A DNA stretch of 64,000 nt from Shinisaurus crocodilurus (GCA_021292165.1 JAHFWL010000292.1:62001-126000); one strand, 5' to 3'. Shown: positions 51,317 through 63,330, counted from the first letter of the stretch. Notes: a model not told the origin generated them from the letters alone. Numbers and translations: made by a program.

Positions 51317-52654
51317 GTCATAAATATCTCTGTCCATCCTGTACCACATCTGAGACAACTCACAACAGTTACAGAGCGCTGCTTGCCCGTTGTCTCCAAG
51401 AGCAAATGCCTTCTGAAAAAGAAACCTTGTACCCCTTTCTCAAAGTTGACGAAAGAGATGCTTTGGAGAAGCTCATCTGAGACACTGTGAGCTTTTCTAC
51501 CCGAGGCTATTAAAAGGATGTAAATCTGCTGTATCTACTTTTGGTCTCATCGCAGGTAGGTGTTGAATGTGAGGCTTGACTACATGGCCATCTAACTTCC
51601 CCTTCTCTCCTGAGTCTGATGTATTGCTGCTAATACAATAATACTGAGAGCTCGTATGAAACTTTAATCGGCTTCACTAAACTTTCTTTGTTTCTGTGCA
51701 ATTCTGCTCCTGGCCAGCAGGTGGCAATGTCATCCTTCACCATAGTCGTTCAGCAGAAGGCAGATAACAAAGAACTGCCGATTAGTTCGAATCAGGACTC
51801 CTGAAGGTTGGCATGAAATGCTGAAGCCCACACTTGGTAGACTGTTCCTGGCAGGGCCTAGACTCCGGAATAGCCTCCTCCAACCTGGTGACCCCTGGAT
51901 GTAGGCTGGGAATGATGGGAATTGCAATCCAGAGGGTACCAGGTTGGGGAAGGCTGCTCTAGAAGTAACGATACTCTTGGCTGCCTGGTCTTTGGAATTT
52001 CAAGGAAAAATCGACGGCTGGCGAATAAGGAAGAGAAATGCTTCTGGCCAAATCCGGAAGGAGATGGGGCAAATTTGGGCTCTGACCTTTTCGTGGACAT
52101 CAGCTTCCAGTGTCAATGGGAAGGTGTATCTACTCCTCCAGGTCTCAGGCTTAACTTTTAAGGAGCTATCCATGGTGCTGAAACCCAGCCCAAATAGATT
52201 CCGCATCACGGATAGCTCCTTTAATGTTCAGACTAAACGCCCGAGTGATACACCGCCCCACTGACATTGGAGACGTCCGACACTGCTGTCCGCTTCCCCT
52301 GTCGCTCGCTGTTTAGCAGTGGCACGGAGGTGACATTTCCACGTCTGCAGTGACTGCGGAGTGAGCCTTTTAAAGGCACGGGTCTCTTTTCAGAGTTGCA
52401 GCTCCTTTTCAGCCAAATCCTCACCAAAGCAAAAGCAAAGTCACACTGATTTCAACAGGACTCAGACCCAAAGTGCATGTTACTTTAAAGATGTTAGCTG
52501 CTAGAGATAGCTCTAGAGTAAGTGCACGGGTTCCAATCCAGATCAGGATCTTAATGTGTGTGTGTGTGTGTGTGTGTGTGGTTCTGATCCAGCACACATC
52601 TCCTGCAGCTGCAATATGTATTGCCAAGTGATGATCCATTAAAGCAAATGGATC
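51317..52654. other. Unassigned, with MITE fragment, hairpin and (GT)n
   Basis: 51868-51955 is a short hAT-like MITE (TCCTCCAACCTGG ... CCAGGTTGGGGAAGGCTG). 52157-52236 is bounded by AAGGAGCTATCC and GGATAGCTCCTT in inverted orientation. 52554-52580 is a (GT)n run. No gene. Confidence 0.5.
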
Positions 52655-53030
52655 ATAGGATCATAGAACAGTAGAGTTGGAAGGGGCCTATAAGGCCGTC
52701 ATATCCAACCCCCTGCTCAATGCAGGAACCCAAGTCAAAGCATCCCTGACAGATGGCTTTCCAGCTGCACCTTGAATGCCTCCAGTGTAGGAGAGCCCAC
52801 CACCTCCCCAGGTAGTTGGTTCCATTGTCTTATTGCTCTGACCGTCAGGAAGTTTTTTCTGATGTTTAGGTGGAATCTAGGTTCCTGTAACTTGAGCCCT
52901 TTATTCCGTGTCCTGCACTCTGGGATGGTCGAGAAGAGATCCTGACCCTCCCCTGTGTGACAACCTTTCAAGTACTTGAAGAGCGCCATCATATCTCCCC
53001 TCAGTCTTCTATCACTATTTGGCAATTTAA
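52655..53030 (-). mobile_element. CR1 LINE 3' end
   Basis: Minus-strand CR1 C-terminal and tail: [36 protein letters not shown] and [20 protein letters not shown], then the CATAGGATCATAGAA tail at 52652-52668 on plus. 5' truncated at about 53030, where it meets the L1 remnant. Differs from the 0-1.4 and 30.6-32.7 kb copies. Confidence 0.9.
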
Positions 53031-53091
53031 ATTGCAGGTGCGTGCCCCCCCCCCCGCGATCCAGATCAGGGACCACAGTAGGGGTTTAATC

Positions 53092-55331
53092 TCCTACTCC
53101 CCATTTTATTTGATCTTGAATTTTCATATTTTTTGTTAATATCTTTGTCTTTAGTTTATTAACCTTAAAACCAGCTACAGCACCAAACTCCTTCAATTTA
53201 ACCATTAACGTTTCTATTCCTTTCAGAGGATCTTCCAAAGTTAACACCAAATCATCTGCGAAAGCTCTCAGCTTATAAGACTCTTTTTTAATTTTTATGC
53301 CTCCAATTCTATCATCTTGTCTTATATCTCTGTTCAATATTTCAAGCACAAGAATAAACAACAAAGGTGATAATGGGCAACCTTGTCTTGTTCCTCTATG
53401 TATTCCACATGGTTTCGTCATATCGCCATTGACAATTATTTGTGCTGTTTGTGAAGTATAAATTGACTTTATCCATTTTATAAATTCTCTCCAAAATCCA
53501 TTTCCTTCAGTACTTTAAATAGAAATCCCCAATTTAAATTGTCAAACGCTTTCTCTGCATCTAAGAAAATCAATGCAGCATGTTTTTCATTATGCTTTTC
53601 CAAATATTCCAAAATATCTAAGACTGTTCTAACATTATCCCTCAGCTGTCTTTTAGGTAAAAACCACATTGATCTTCATGAATAAATTCTTGAAGAATTA
53701 TTTTTAATCTTTCCGCCAATATCATTGTAAACAGCTTGTAGTCATTATTCAGTAATGATATTGGTCTATAATTTCTTGTTAAGGTTAAGTCTTGTCCCTC
53801 TTTAGGTATTAATGTTATATTTGCCTCTTTCCATGTCTCCGGCCTCCGGCCTCCTTGCAAAATAGAATTCATCGTTTTTTGTAAAGGTTGTATGAGTTCA
53901 TCTTCAAATCTCTGATAGTATTTACCAGAAAGTCCATCCGGTCCTGGCGCCTTTCCTGGTTTAATCTTTTTATAGCACCCACCAATTCACTTATTGCTAT
54001 AGGACCATTATGTCTCTGTTCCTCTGTAATCTTAGGTAACTTTTGTTTTTCAATATATTCATCTATTTTTTCTGATGAAACATTATGTCCTTTATATAAA
54101 TTCGAATAATAATAGTAAAATGATTTTTGTATCTCCTTATTGTCTGTTAATACTTTATCGCCCTCTTGTACTTTTATTATCATTTTCTTTTCTCTTTCTT
54201 TTCGCAATCTATAAGCCAACCATCTCCCAGGTTTGTTTGCAAATTCAAAGTTCCTCTGTTTCATATAGTTCAATTTTATTTCCATTTCTCTTGTTGTTAC
54301 CATAGATAACTGTTGTTGCAACATTTTAATCTGTTGGAAAATATTTGAGTTTCCTGGAGAGATCTTTAATTCTTCCTCCTTCTTTTTTATTTCCTCCAGA
54401 ATTTTTTGCATTTTCTCTTGTCTCTTGGCCTTAAGTTGAGTATTATACTGTATAAAATAACCTCTAATAAAAGCTTTACTTGCATCCCAAACCATTCTCA
54501 GATCTGTACCCTTATCTAAGTTAATTTCAAAAAATTCTTTTAGTTTCTTTTTACAATCTTCCAACACAGCTGTATTTTGTAATAACGTTTCATTTAATCT
54601 CCATCTAAAAACAGTGGATTTTCTTTTGCAAACCATAGTCACAGATTATGATCTGAGAAAGTCTTTGGTAAAATCTCTATTTTAGAAGTTTTAGTAACAA
54701 AGTCTTTAGTTGTCAGAAACGTATCTAGTCTCGAAAATGATCTGTGTCTCTCAGAAAAATAAGTATATTCCCTTGAATCACCATTCTTTTGCGTCCATAA
54801 GTCCACCAATCTCAGATTGTCCATCAGATCAAAAAGGCTTTTTGGGAGCTTTCCTTGATAACTTGTAATATTTCTTTCTGAAGTTCTGTCCATTTGTGGA
54901 AGCATGACCCCATTCCAGTCTCCCATCAAACACCAACTTTCATATGATAAATCCATTAGAATATCCATAAGCTTCTTACAAAACACCGCTTTATCTTGGT
55001 TAGGTGCATAAATTCCCACCACCATTGTCTTAAATCCATTTAAGTTGACTTCTACTCCCACAAATCTACCTTGTTCATCAGCAAATACTAATTTTGGTTT
55101 TAAATGGGATTTAATATACAAAACAACTCCATTTTTCTTTTTAGCATGTGCTGAGATAGATTCTTCACCTAATGTTTTATAGACCAAATACTTTATATCT
55201 TTTTTCTTGATATGAGTCTCTTGTAAACAAATGATGTCTTGCTTTAATTTTTTCAAATAGTAAAATACTTTTTTCCTCTTTTGAGGGGCATTTGCGCCAT
55301 TAATATTCCATGTTAAACATTTGTAATCCAT
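53092..55331 (-). pseudogene. L1 ORF2: endonuclease and RT (partial)
   Basis: Starts MDYKCLTWNINGANAPQKRK at 55331. Endonuclease: WNINGA (Asn), LQETH (Glu), MGDWNGVM and TFSDHNL (Asp-His). TAG at 54641-54639 is followed by a frame change. The linker and RT follow in several frames: RNYRPISLLNNDYKLFT (53780 region), FLDAEKAFDNLNW (53560 region), GIHRGTRQGCPLSPLLFILV (53390 region) and FADDLVLTLED (53250 region). The catalytic boxes are readable but the ORF has at least four breaks. Confidence 0.82.
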
Positions 55332-55370
55332 AATCAGTAAAAATTTAAAATATACATATATATATTAATC

Positions 55371-56256
55371 TTAATCTGTGCCTGTGGCCAAGGCCATCAT
55401 TTCTTCTCCCCATTTCATCTCCTCAAAATCTCTTTTAAATCTTTCTAGGAAATCTCTGGCTTTTTGAACTGAATTCAGCTTGAATCTCTGATCTTTGAAG
55501 GAAAAAACCACACCTTCTGGAATCTCCCAACGAAAAGCAATCTTTTTCTGTTTCAGCAGTACAGTCAAAAAGGCATAATCTTTCCGTTTACGTAAAAATC
55601 TAATAGGTACTTCTTTCAGAACAATTATAGAATTATCCTCCTCCTTCAATCCTGTAGCAAAATGTTTTTTGAAGAACCTGATCCCTTGTGTTCTTCCTAA
55701 CAAAATGAACCATGATGTCTCTTGGTACTCTTTTATTTCTGGCATAGGCAGAGTTAACTCTATAAATCTTGTCAAGCTCTATTTCCATATCTCCTTCATC
55801 CAAGGCCAGAAAATCCACCAAAATTTTAATCATTCTATCTCTAGTATCCTCTTCTTCCTTCTCTGGGATATTTCTAAATCTCAGACAGTGTTCATTTGCT
55901 CTCAGTTCCAGTAAGGACATGTGATCTAGCTCCCCTTCAACTTCTCTGGTTATCACTTCAGTTTTATTCTCTAATATTTCAACTTTATCAGCAATCTGTT
56001 TAACCTCACCCGAGATTTGCTTTACTGACCCATCCAGTTTTTTAACTGCATCAGTCATATCCATTTTCATTTTCAAGATCTTTTCATCCATACTTTGCTC
56101 AAAGGCATTAATCCTGTTTTCCATCTTATCCATCCTACTGTCCAGTTTATTTCCCAACTCATCAAATAAATTCTGAAGTAACTCTGGCGTAACCATCTTA
56201 TCTGAACCTAGATCCAGAGATGCTTTCCTACTTCCTGAACCTTTTTTCGCAGCCAT
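55371..56256 (-). pseudogene. L1 ORF1: coiled coil, RRM and C-terminal domain
   Basis: The likely start is MAAKKGSGSRKASLDLGSD at 56256. Residues ~25-105 form a heptad-rich coiled coil (MDKMENRINAFEQSMDEKIL, KQISGEVKQIADKVEILENK). The RRM-like part begins at HCLRFRNIPEKEEEDTRD. The frame shifts near 55650-55680 and resumes as FKKHFATGLKEED and PEGVVFSFKDQRFKLNSVQK (C-terminal domain). ORF1p is the RNA-binding chaperone of the L1 particle. Confidence 0.8.
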
Positions 56257-57180
56257 TGTATAATACAATTTTAGAGCCAAGTTTAAAAAAAGAAAAAAAA
56301 AGTGAGGAAGAGAAGGGGGGGGAACCCTCCTCTAGTAAAAGCTCAGATTTCAAGGCCTCTTGAATCACGTCTCTAACACAGCAGGCTTAGACTTCTTATC
56401 TGCTTGTTATGGAACTCATGAGTCATAAATCATAACCAAAACATCCAGCAACAATCCCACAGCAGCCATCTCTTTTCTAGCAACTTTTTCACAGCCAAAC
56501 TTTCGTCAATAATAAAATTATTAAAAATGCAAATAGTGAGAAAGGATAGTCATAATAGAATACCTCCTTTCTTCTTCTTCTCCTTAATTAACTTTTTGCC
56601 CGAATTTTTTAGCCATTAAAGCCTCCAACGTCTTGTGTTCTTCGCAACCCCCCTTCTTTTTAGTCCCGGAAAAAAGGAATTATCTCACCATAATATAGTC
56701 CTTAATTGCTGTAGTAGGAAACTCCCTTCGTCATAGATAGTTTGTAATCCATAAATCATTGGGAAATGAAGATTTTTTGCAGGCTAAGTGTCTTTTAAAG
56801 CTCTGATTAGCGGTTTGAGCCAGATGTAGATTCCACCCCCCCTGACCGGTGTAATGTCTCCACTGAACAAGCCTTCGCTTAAACAGTGAATACACAAATA
56901 CCGATCGCCCGGAGTGTCTGTGGTTAATCTCTTCGTTCTCCCCAATAAATTGGGGTCATTTATGTCAGCTGAAATTGCTTCCAGCTGTTTCTTTACCGCT
57001 ATCAGCCTCCCGTCTTCAGAGAGCGTCTGCCTGCCGAAAAACCTCACCCGGAAGTCAATTTTGAGAATAATGTTGATTAAATGTGCTGAAGGATGGGGCA
57101 AACCCATCCTGCCTTTGCTCGCATGGGCCTGGCCATGCGCCAAATGAGCAAGGTAGGGTAGCAAAGCCTTAGCCGCCACC

Positions 57181-57937
57181 ACTTGGCTGTTCTGGTTGCA
57201 CCGTAGGCTGTTAAGGCATAATTTACAACCAGCAGAGGCTCCAAATCTTTTTCAAGATCTGGAGTACAATCTTGTAATATGGCCAACTGCCTCAAGGAAG
57301 AAGGGGCATCTTGCAGGCGGGTGAACCTGAGGGCAGGAGAGGGTCCCCTCTGTGGTGGTGTCATATTGGTGCGTCAGGGCAGTCAGCCAACAGCAGCATC
57401 TTCCTGGGACACTTTTAACTGATTCTGCAAACGTTCAATTGGTAAAAAGACATTTGGAGTAAATGAGGAAAAATTCAGCACAACATGGTTAGTTAAAGTT
57501 AGGGCTTTACATTACACGAGGGTGTGTGTGTCAGTGCTTTTACGTCTGGAAGCTTAACACCATATCTATAGGGATTGGAACACATTCTTTTACAGATTCA
57601 TGAGAAAACAGCAATTTTCATATGAGGCTTCAGCCATTTGCTCCTTCTTTCAGAGGCTGTTAGTTTGCCCCAATTAACCCCCTTCTTGAGAGGCAAGGGT
57701 GGCAGGCGAAGCTGCTTCGGTTCTCCCAGAGAAAGCAGCCCTTATCTAAGGAATGTAACTGGAGAGAACAGCTTTAAGGCAATTGCCTCTGGTGCTCTTT
57801 TTAAGAAAGCTGAAGGCCCGAAGGCTTTGGCATAGCTCCCAGAAACTATCCTGGCTTTTGGGCACTGGGAAAGTTCACTCCCTACCTGTTGAAATTTAAT
57901 AACCTTCAGCTGGGAGCCTCCATCTATGCTCAACCTG
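57181..57937. other. Unassigned; possible L1 5' end at left
   Basis: 57180-57365 stays open on minus (GPSPALRFTRLQDAPSSLRQ) but shows no domain I recognise. 57400-57930 has no gene or repeat that I can name. Confidence 0.35.
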
Positions 57938-58741
57938 TGAATGAATGAATGGACTTTATTTACGGTCAACTGACCACCAACAGGATCCAAAAATACATAA
58001 CATTAAAAAAAAATTATTGTTCTATATAAAAATATTAAATCACAGTGCCAGAGAAGATCTGGTCAGAATGGCAACATTCAGGAATTTAGCAACCTGCTCA
58101 GTGATTATCCTGTTAGATCCTTTGAGTAAAATGCACATAAGGGATTCTGAGGACCGACCTGGAAGGGCTTGGGTAATTGGGAGTAGTAATGCATCTCTAA
58201 CCCCCTGATAATAACAGCAATTAAACAGAACATGTAACACAGATTCTACTTCAACGTTGTTACAGGGACAGCATCTTTCATCTACTGGTGTTCTAGAGTA
58301 TCTTCCGTCTAAAAGTTTAGACGGGAGGACGTTAAACCTAGCCAGAGAGAACGTTTTCCTATATTTGGGAATTGATAACCAATTTAAGTAAGCCATTCCA
58401 TCATTAGAGAAGGGGCCTGATAGACCCAAGGCACTAGGAGAACGCGGGCCCCGAGCTGCGCAATGAAGTTCTTGTAGATCGATATCTCGCAGTCTCTGTT
58501 TAACTAAAGATTTTGCACTATCCCAGTCCAAGGAAAGTAGGTGGGATGGGGAGAGCCCCATAGAACTAACTTTGTACTCCACTTCTTTCCTCCAGGGTGT
58601 CATACAAGGGTCAGTTACTGCTAGAAAAGCAAGGGAGGTAGAAGGGAGTACAAGGCAGCAACGGAGCCAAAAATGGATGGAATACGTCCATGCCAGACAC
58701 TTAAGGGAATTGAGACTGGCACTGCCCTTAATTTGGAGGCT
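57938..58741 (-). mobile_element. R4/Vingi-like LINE, C-terminal part with (ATTC)n tail
   Basis: Minus strand. It ends in a 3' tail AATAAAGTCCATTCATTCATTCA (57934-57956 on plus, as complement). The coding part 58040-58741 has LSIPKYRKTFSLARFNVLPS and the Cys/His region CCPCNNVEVESVLHVLFNC. 5' truncated at an inverted repeat (58692-58767). Probably the same clade as the fragment at 20.4-21.9 kb. Confidence 0.65.
58040..58741 (-). pseudogene. LINE C-terminal Cys/His domain
   Basis: Open to a TAA near 58040. The C-P-C...H-x3-F-x-C arrangement at DERCCPCNNVEVESVLHVLF resembles the C-terminal knuckle of R4/I-group LINE proteins. No RT or endonuclease remains, and the apparent start at 58771 comes from the inverted repeat. 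Confidence 0.6.
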
Positions 58742-58767
58742 GGTCTCAATTCCCTTAAGTGTCTGGC
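58692..58767. repeat. Inverted repeat at LINE 5' truncation point
   Basis: Perfect 25-base arms (58692-58716 GCCAGACACTTAAGGGAATT + GAGAC; 58743-58767 complement) around a 26-base loop. The left arm is LINE sequence and the right arm its fold-back copy. Confidence 0.85.
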
Positions 58768-59193
58768 TCAACCTGTGTACGTGTAAAGAAATGCAAATGT
58801 TACAAAAGGACTGAATATGCCAGCAACCTCATTCAAAGTAAACCCAACTGCAGAGTAAGTGCTGGAAGCAACTCACGAAACTTCTCACTGCTTGGGGAGG
58901 TGAGGTGCGTGTGCAGCCATCACTTTAAGAAACCAATGCCACGGCTGCTCTGAGGAAGCCAATGCCATGGCTGCTGTGAACTCCTCTAAAGTGAGTAGGA
59001 GGAAAGAGGTCCATCAAAAAGAGAATAGAATCCAGTTCACCGCACTCAAGCACTTCCCCCATGCAGAAGTGGTCTGTGCAGATGCCCAACTTTGCATGTT
59101 TTGGATAGCGATGAGGGGCTACAATCCAAGGCAGACTTAAACAGGCCGAATGTCATCATCAGCAGGACTGCTGGATTGTGGCATTAGAGCTGA

Positions 59194-59472
59194 ATGAGGA
59201 AGGTCCTTGCTTCACGTACCATCCTGGTACTAAATCTGTGTTTATTCCTAGTTATCGAAAATGTCAGTGCCTCCTCCTATCCAAACCAAAGCGATGATGC
59301 GCTCACAATGGGAACAGATATAGCCACTGTGGAATCAATGATCATGAAGGAGACGGGATGTTACTTAACACGATTCTTAATTGTTTTGAAAGGGGCGCGT
59401 GCAACGTCTATGGAGAACAATAACACAATAAAAACACACAGATCTCCACAATATTATTTCTATGAAACTTGA
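59194..59472 (+). CDS. Hypothetical small secreted-like ORF
   Basis: 92 codons with a basic start and hydrophobic run (MRKVLASRTILVLNLCLFLV) like a signal peptide, followed by a polar region without recognisable domain (SSYPNQSDDALTMGTDIATV). I do not recognise it. No clear donor follows the hydrophobic part. It could be chance in AT-rich DNA. Confidence 0.25.
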   Translation: MRKVLASRTILVLNLCLFLVIENVSASSYPNQSDDALTMGTDIATVESMIMKETGCYLTRFLIVLKGARATSMENNNTIKTHRSPQYYFYET

Positions 59473-59493
59473 TTTTACTGAAAGTGAAAAGCC

Positions 59494-59883
59494 ATGTTTT
59501 GGAGGGGTTCTCCCTCCAAAGCAAGGTGTCTCTTCATTTTAAGGGAGACAATAGAGATTGATGAAGGAGAATTGAGACTGGTTTTTCAAGCACCATCCAG
59601 TGGTTGTGGATATGATGTGGCATTTCCCATTTCACAGTCAGCTGGGCTGTCGTTCAAAGATATATGCTGGGTGATGTATTCTGATCACCTCCACATTTAC
59701 AGGCGAAACATGATGTCCTCAAGGAAGCACTATGGAGATTGCCCCATCCCTGAGAGCCAGTCCAGATGCTGCTATGCCCCTAAGGAGAGAACACTTAAGA
59801 AAGAGCTCTGCCCTGCCTCTTGGAATCCTAAAGGCTCCCATGTACCATCTGTCCATATGAGCAAGGAAGACTGGAGTGCCTAG
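59494..59883 (+). CDS. Hypothetical ORF with GDC...CC cysteine end
   Basis: 129 open codons. The C-terminal half has DICWVMYSDHLHIYRRNMM and HYGDCPIPESQSRCCYAP, so a G-x-C-x7-CC end resembling a defensin C-terminus, but the expected second and third cysteines are His and Arg. An acceptor-like CATTTCACAG lies at 59630-59639, but in phase 0, not the phase 1 of the other loci. Possibly a decayed defensin-type exon, possibly chance. Confidence 0.25.
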   Translation: MFWRGSPSKARCLFILRETIEIDEGELRLVFQAPSSGCGYDVAFPISQSAGLSFKDICWVMYSDHLHIYRRNMMSSRKHYGDCPIPESQSRCCYAPKERTLKKELCPASWNPKGSHVPSVHMSKEDWSA

Positions 59884-60274
59884 AAACACTCACTTATTTC
59901 TCACCTACCCCAAAGATTCAACGGAGAGAGAGATTTCTCATGATCTGAAAGCCCCTGTTAGGAGGAACAGCTCCTTGTGGCAGAGCAGAGGTAGAGCTAG
60001 GGCTGAAACTTGGGGCTTAGGTCAAGGTTGTGCCCACAAATGAACACCTAGAGAGTGGCAGGTGATGGGGCGGTGACAAACAGGCCTGACAGTGGCACCT
60101 GGGCTGGCATAGGCATGCTGGAGCCCTCCAGGGCTGATTCTGGTGACCACAGTAGCTTCTTATGTATTTTTTAAAAAAATATATAGTCAGGGAGTGGCTA
60201 CTTGATTCCCAAGTCAATGTATTTATCATCAGGCGGCAGAAGCAAACTCCATTTTATTCCTGATGTCATGATGC
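59884..60274. other. Unassigned non-coding stretch
   Basis: No gene or element recognised. Short frames only. Confidence 0.4.
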
Positions 60275-60281
60275 TGGGGTC

Positions 60282-60803
60282 CCCAAGGTAGTGCCCGTGG
60301 GTGCTATGGGGTCCAGGGGGATCTCCAATGGTGCTGGAAAGCTCTTCGCTCCTTGTCCCCTTCAAAAATATTTATCGAAAAATTCTCCTTCCTGTTCCTG
60401 AACCTGCCACTGGTCAGCTGTTCAGCAATCAGGAAGAGAAAGCAAGGGAGAGGGGGAGAGGGGAGAGAAAGAGCGAGGCTGGAGGCAAGGAAGGGATGGG
60501 GAAGGAAGGGAAATAGCGAGGAAAGGGGAGAGAGAGAGAGAGAGAGAGAGAGAGTGAGAGAGAGAGCAAAGGGAAAAGGTCTAAGTGGGCGGATGAAGGT
60601 TGGGTGGGCCGGGAAGCAACTCTTTCCATTCCCTGCTCCCTCGCAGGCTCCAGCCTTGCTCCTCCTTCCCCTCCCTGGACTAGCCAGTCCCCCATGGCAG
60701 CCATGATGTGACTAGCCACATCCTTCATAGGAGCCATTTTGTGGTGGCACCCACAGCAATTTCAGACACCCCCAAATGTGCCCACTGGTCCAAAAACATT
60801 GGG
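60282..60803. mobile_element. hAT-like element with (GA)n core
   Basis: Left CTGGGGTCCCCAAGG (60282-60296) and right TTGGGGACCC (60800-60809) form imperfect inverted ends like those of common squamate hAT MITEs. Near the left end is AGTGCCCGTGGGTGCTATGG and near the right TGTGGTGGCACCCACAGCA. 60527-60566 is a (GA)n run. No clear target duplication, hence modest confidence. Confidence 0.45.
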
Positions 60804-61920
60804 GACCCGTGCAGTGAATGGAAGGAAAAGGGAGTGCACGATGCAGCAGCATGAAGGGGAAGGAGGTTGGGGTTGCAATGCGTTACGGGAAAGGGGCGGG
60901 GGCGTGAGGCAGCAAAGGGGATGGGTGTGTGTGGGGTCAGCCTAGATGAGACGTCGCACATAATTAGCCACTGTGTCGACAGCATTTCAAAGGTGAATAG
61001 CAGGCAGGGATGGCTTGATCCAGATTGGGATCCTGGTGGGGTGGCATTGGGGGCTTTGTCACTCTGCCCCCACTGCAGACGTTATCTGGATCGCCCACCC
61101 ACCCCCATGCCTGCATTTTCCCCAGTGTAAAGAACAGAGACGGTGCCCTGCTATGAAACGTGTTCAGGCCCCTCTCCCCTGCCTGGTTCCCAATCTGAAT
61201 TCCCCCTCCCCCACCAGGCCTGTTATTTATTTCCTCCCAAGGGAGGAAGTCATGATTATGTCTTCTATGGGGCTTCGCAGGAACCACAAGCAGCTGTGGA
61301 GGGTGCGAGGACAGAATGGGATGAAGGTTGTAGAAGAAACAGGGCACACCCTGTGACAAATGCCATCTTCTGATATAGTGCCCCCTAGAGCAGCTGGTCA
61401 GTGTTAGGTTTTGGTATGGTGCGCAGAAACGGATGGAGTGCAAAAAGTCTCCTGATGTGACAGTCCCAAGGTGTCTATGACTCAGAGTCTTGGGACAGTT
61501 TGAAGACAACATGTTATGTACAACAAGTTATATAAGTGTTGCACAATTGTTGAGTAATATCCTATGTATAGGTACAGGGTTTTCCTATAAAGGTAAAGGC
61601 AACACTGTTATGTTTTTGGACTTGGGACTAGACTTGACTTGAGACCTGACTTGGGATCTGACTTGATCACATCACTTCACTGCACTTCACTTGTCATCTT
61701 CTTCACTGGACAACTTTGCCTCTGCAATGATGTAGTGAGACAGAGTCATCTCTTCTGTGTAAGAGATGCCTGCATTGCTTGTTTTCCCCATGTATATGGG
61801 CCTACAGTGAATAAACGCATAGCTCTACAAACTGCTTGCTCACTCCTCTTTCCGTCTGTGGTACTGAGAGTCATTGCTGGGCTAGCTTTGAACCCCAGTC
61901 GATCTTACAGTCAGTTGGTA
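60804..61920. other. Unassigned non-coding stretch
   Basis: 60940-60990 is related to 3521-3580. 61610-61690 has a short CTTGACTTGAGACCTGACTT-type repeat. Otherwise nothing recognised. Confidence 0.4.
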
Positions 61921-61924
61921 TCCT

Positions 61925-63330
61925 GCTGTATGATCAGTTTTGTATGCATTTTTCTCCATATTTCTCCTAATATACACATTTTGCAAGCAATTTTCTTAAT
62001 ATTTGGGAAGTTATTTTCACTCATATATGCATTCTATGTGCATATTCCCTTAATGCATGCATTTTTGTAAACATTTTTAAAATTATTATTGGAGAATTCC
62101 ATTTCAAAATTCAGAGTCGCGTGAATTTTGAAAGATAACTGAGTTTCGGTACACATATTGGTTCAAAAGGGCGAAATTACATAGGTAAGTTCTCATTAAA
62201 ATGTGAACTGAACAAACATCTTTCCCATCCCTTGTTCAGATGTGGCAATGTAAGATAAAAATGCTACAGCAGTGCCACTTTCATGGGCAGACAAAAATTG
62301 CTACCTGTCTGATTTCACAACTGGACTGCTATCTGCCTCTCCCATCTAGGCACAGCAAAATATGATAGATTGGTTTCTGAAAGCTCTATAGGTCAGCCTC
62401 CTCTATCCATACATCATCACGTTTTATGTGAATAACAAAATAATGCAGGGTATGCCTGGGCTACTCTCTCGTGTAGCCACAAATTGCTATCTGTCCAGAC
62501 CTTACTCCAAGGAGACACACTGCCTTTCCAGTCCAAAGGAGCTCATTATGATGGCTGGGCTTCTAAAAGTCCCCCATACCAGCATTCTGGACCTGTATCT
62601 CATCTCTTTCACTATTTCAGAGATAGGAAATGTTCCCTTATGTTCCCTTGTAAGAACATAAGAAGAGCCATCAAATTGCAGCAAAATTGAGATTTCAATA
62701 CAAATTTGGAAGGAAGCCCCATGATGAGCCTAGAGATATTCTTGAAAGGCATTTTTGGACTGTTCAAGAAGCTTCCCTTCATCCCCAGACCCTCAACAAT
62801 TGCTTCCTGGTGAAGGAAATCAAGTGTGGTTCGTTCCAGCGGGGACTCCTGGATTATGCATCTGAAGTTCAACTAGGGTTGGGAGAGGAATTCATTTGTT
62901 TCACATCTGAGTGCAAACTTAGCTAATTCGCAGCTCCCAAACCAATATGCGAATGTACTCCAATACTCACATGTTTTCTGAATTTTGCCATGCAGTTCCC
63001 CAAGCAAACTATGCACACAAAAACGCATATATTTGTGAAAATCACATACCAAAAAAGCATTATATTAGGGGAAACTGCTTGCAACAATTGTGTTTCTTAG
63101 GCAAAGTTGCACACAAAAATGAGTATATTAGGAGAAATACACAAGAAAATGTATATGAATTTTCGCCTAGATTCTTTTTTTTACAAGCTGATGCAGAAAT
63201 GGGTGCAAGAAATTTAAGACTGGAAAAATGAGAAGCTAAGAGTAACGGAAAGTTTCTGACATATGTGTCTATCCTTATTTCAGACTCTGAGGTGAATTTA
63301 GCAATTTCAATATATTCATCACAATCCAAT
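61925..63330. repeat. AT-rich interspersed repeat, two related stretches
   Basis: 61930-62110 (TGCATTTTTCTCCATATTTC, CCTAATATACACATTTTGCA) and 62985-63160 (inverted: CAAAAACGCATATATTTGTG, AATGAGTATATTAGGAGAAA) share complementary words, suggesting inverted copies or the two arms of one AT-rich element. 62640-62670 has an AACATAAGAAGAGCC repeat start. No gene. Confidence 0.45.

Larger units (their letters stand above)
53092..57180 (-). mobile_element. L1 LINE, 3' truncated
   Basis: Minus strand: 5' UTR-like GC-richer part (57180 to about 56290), ORF1 (56256-55371), a short intergenic region, and ORF2 endonuclease and RT down to 53095. The 3' half of ORF2 and the tail are missing where the CR1 end abuts. 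3' loss is the opposite of ordinary 5' truncation, so a deletion or rearrangement is implied. Confidence 0.8.

Noticed and set aside
56784..57364. Minus-strand ORFs of 95-132 codons upstream of L1 ORF1 as host exons
   Set aside because: Position and continuity with L1 make a 5' UTR more likely; no domain and no splice structure found.
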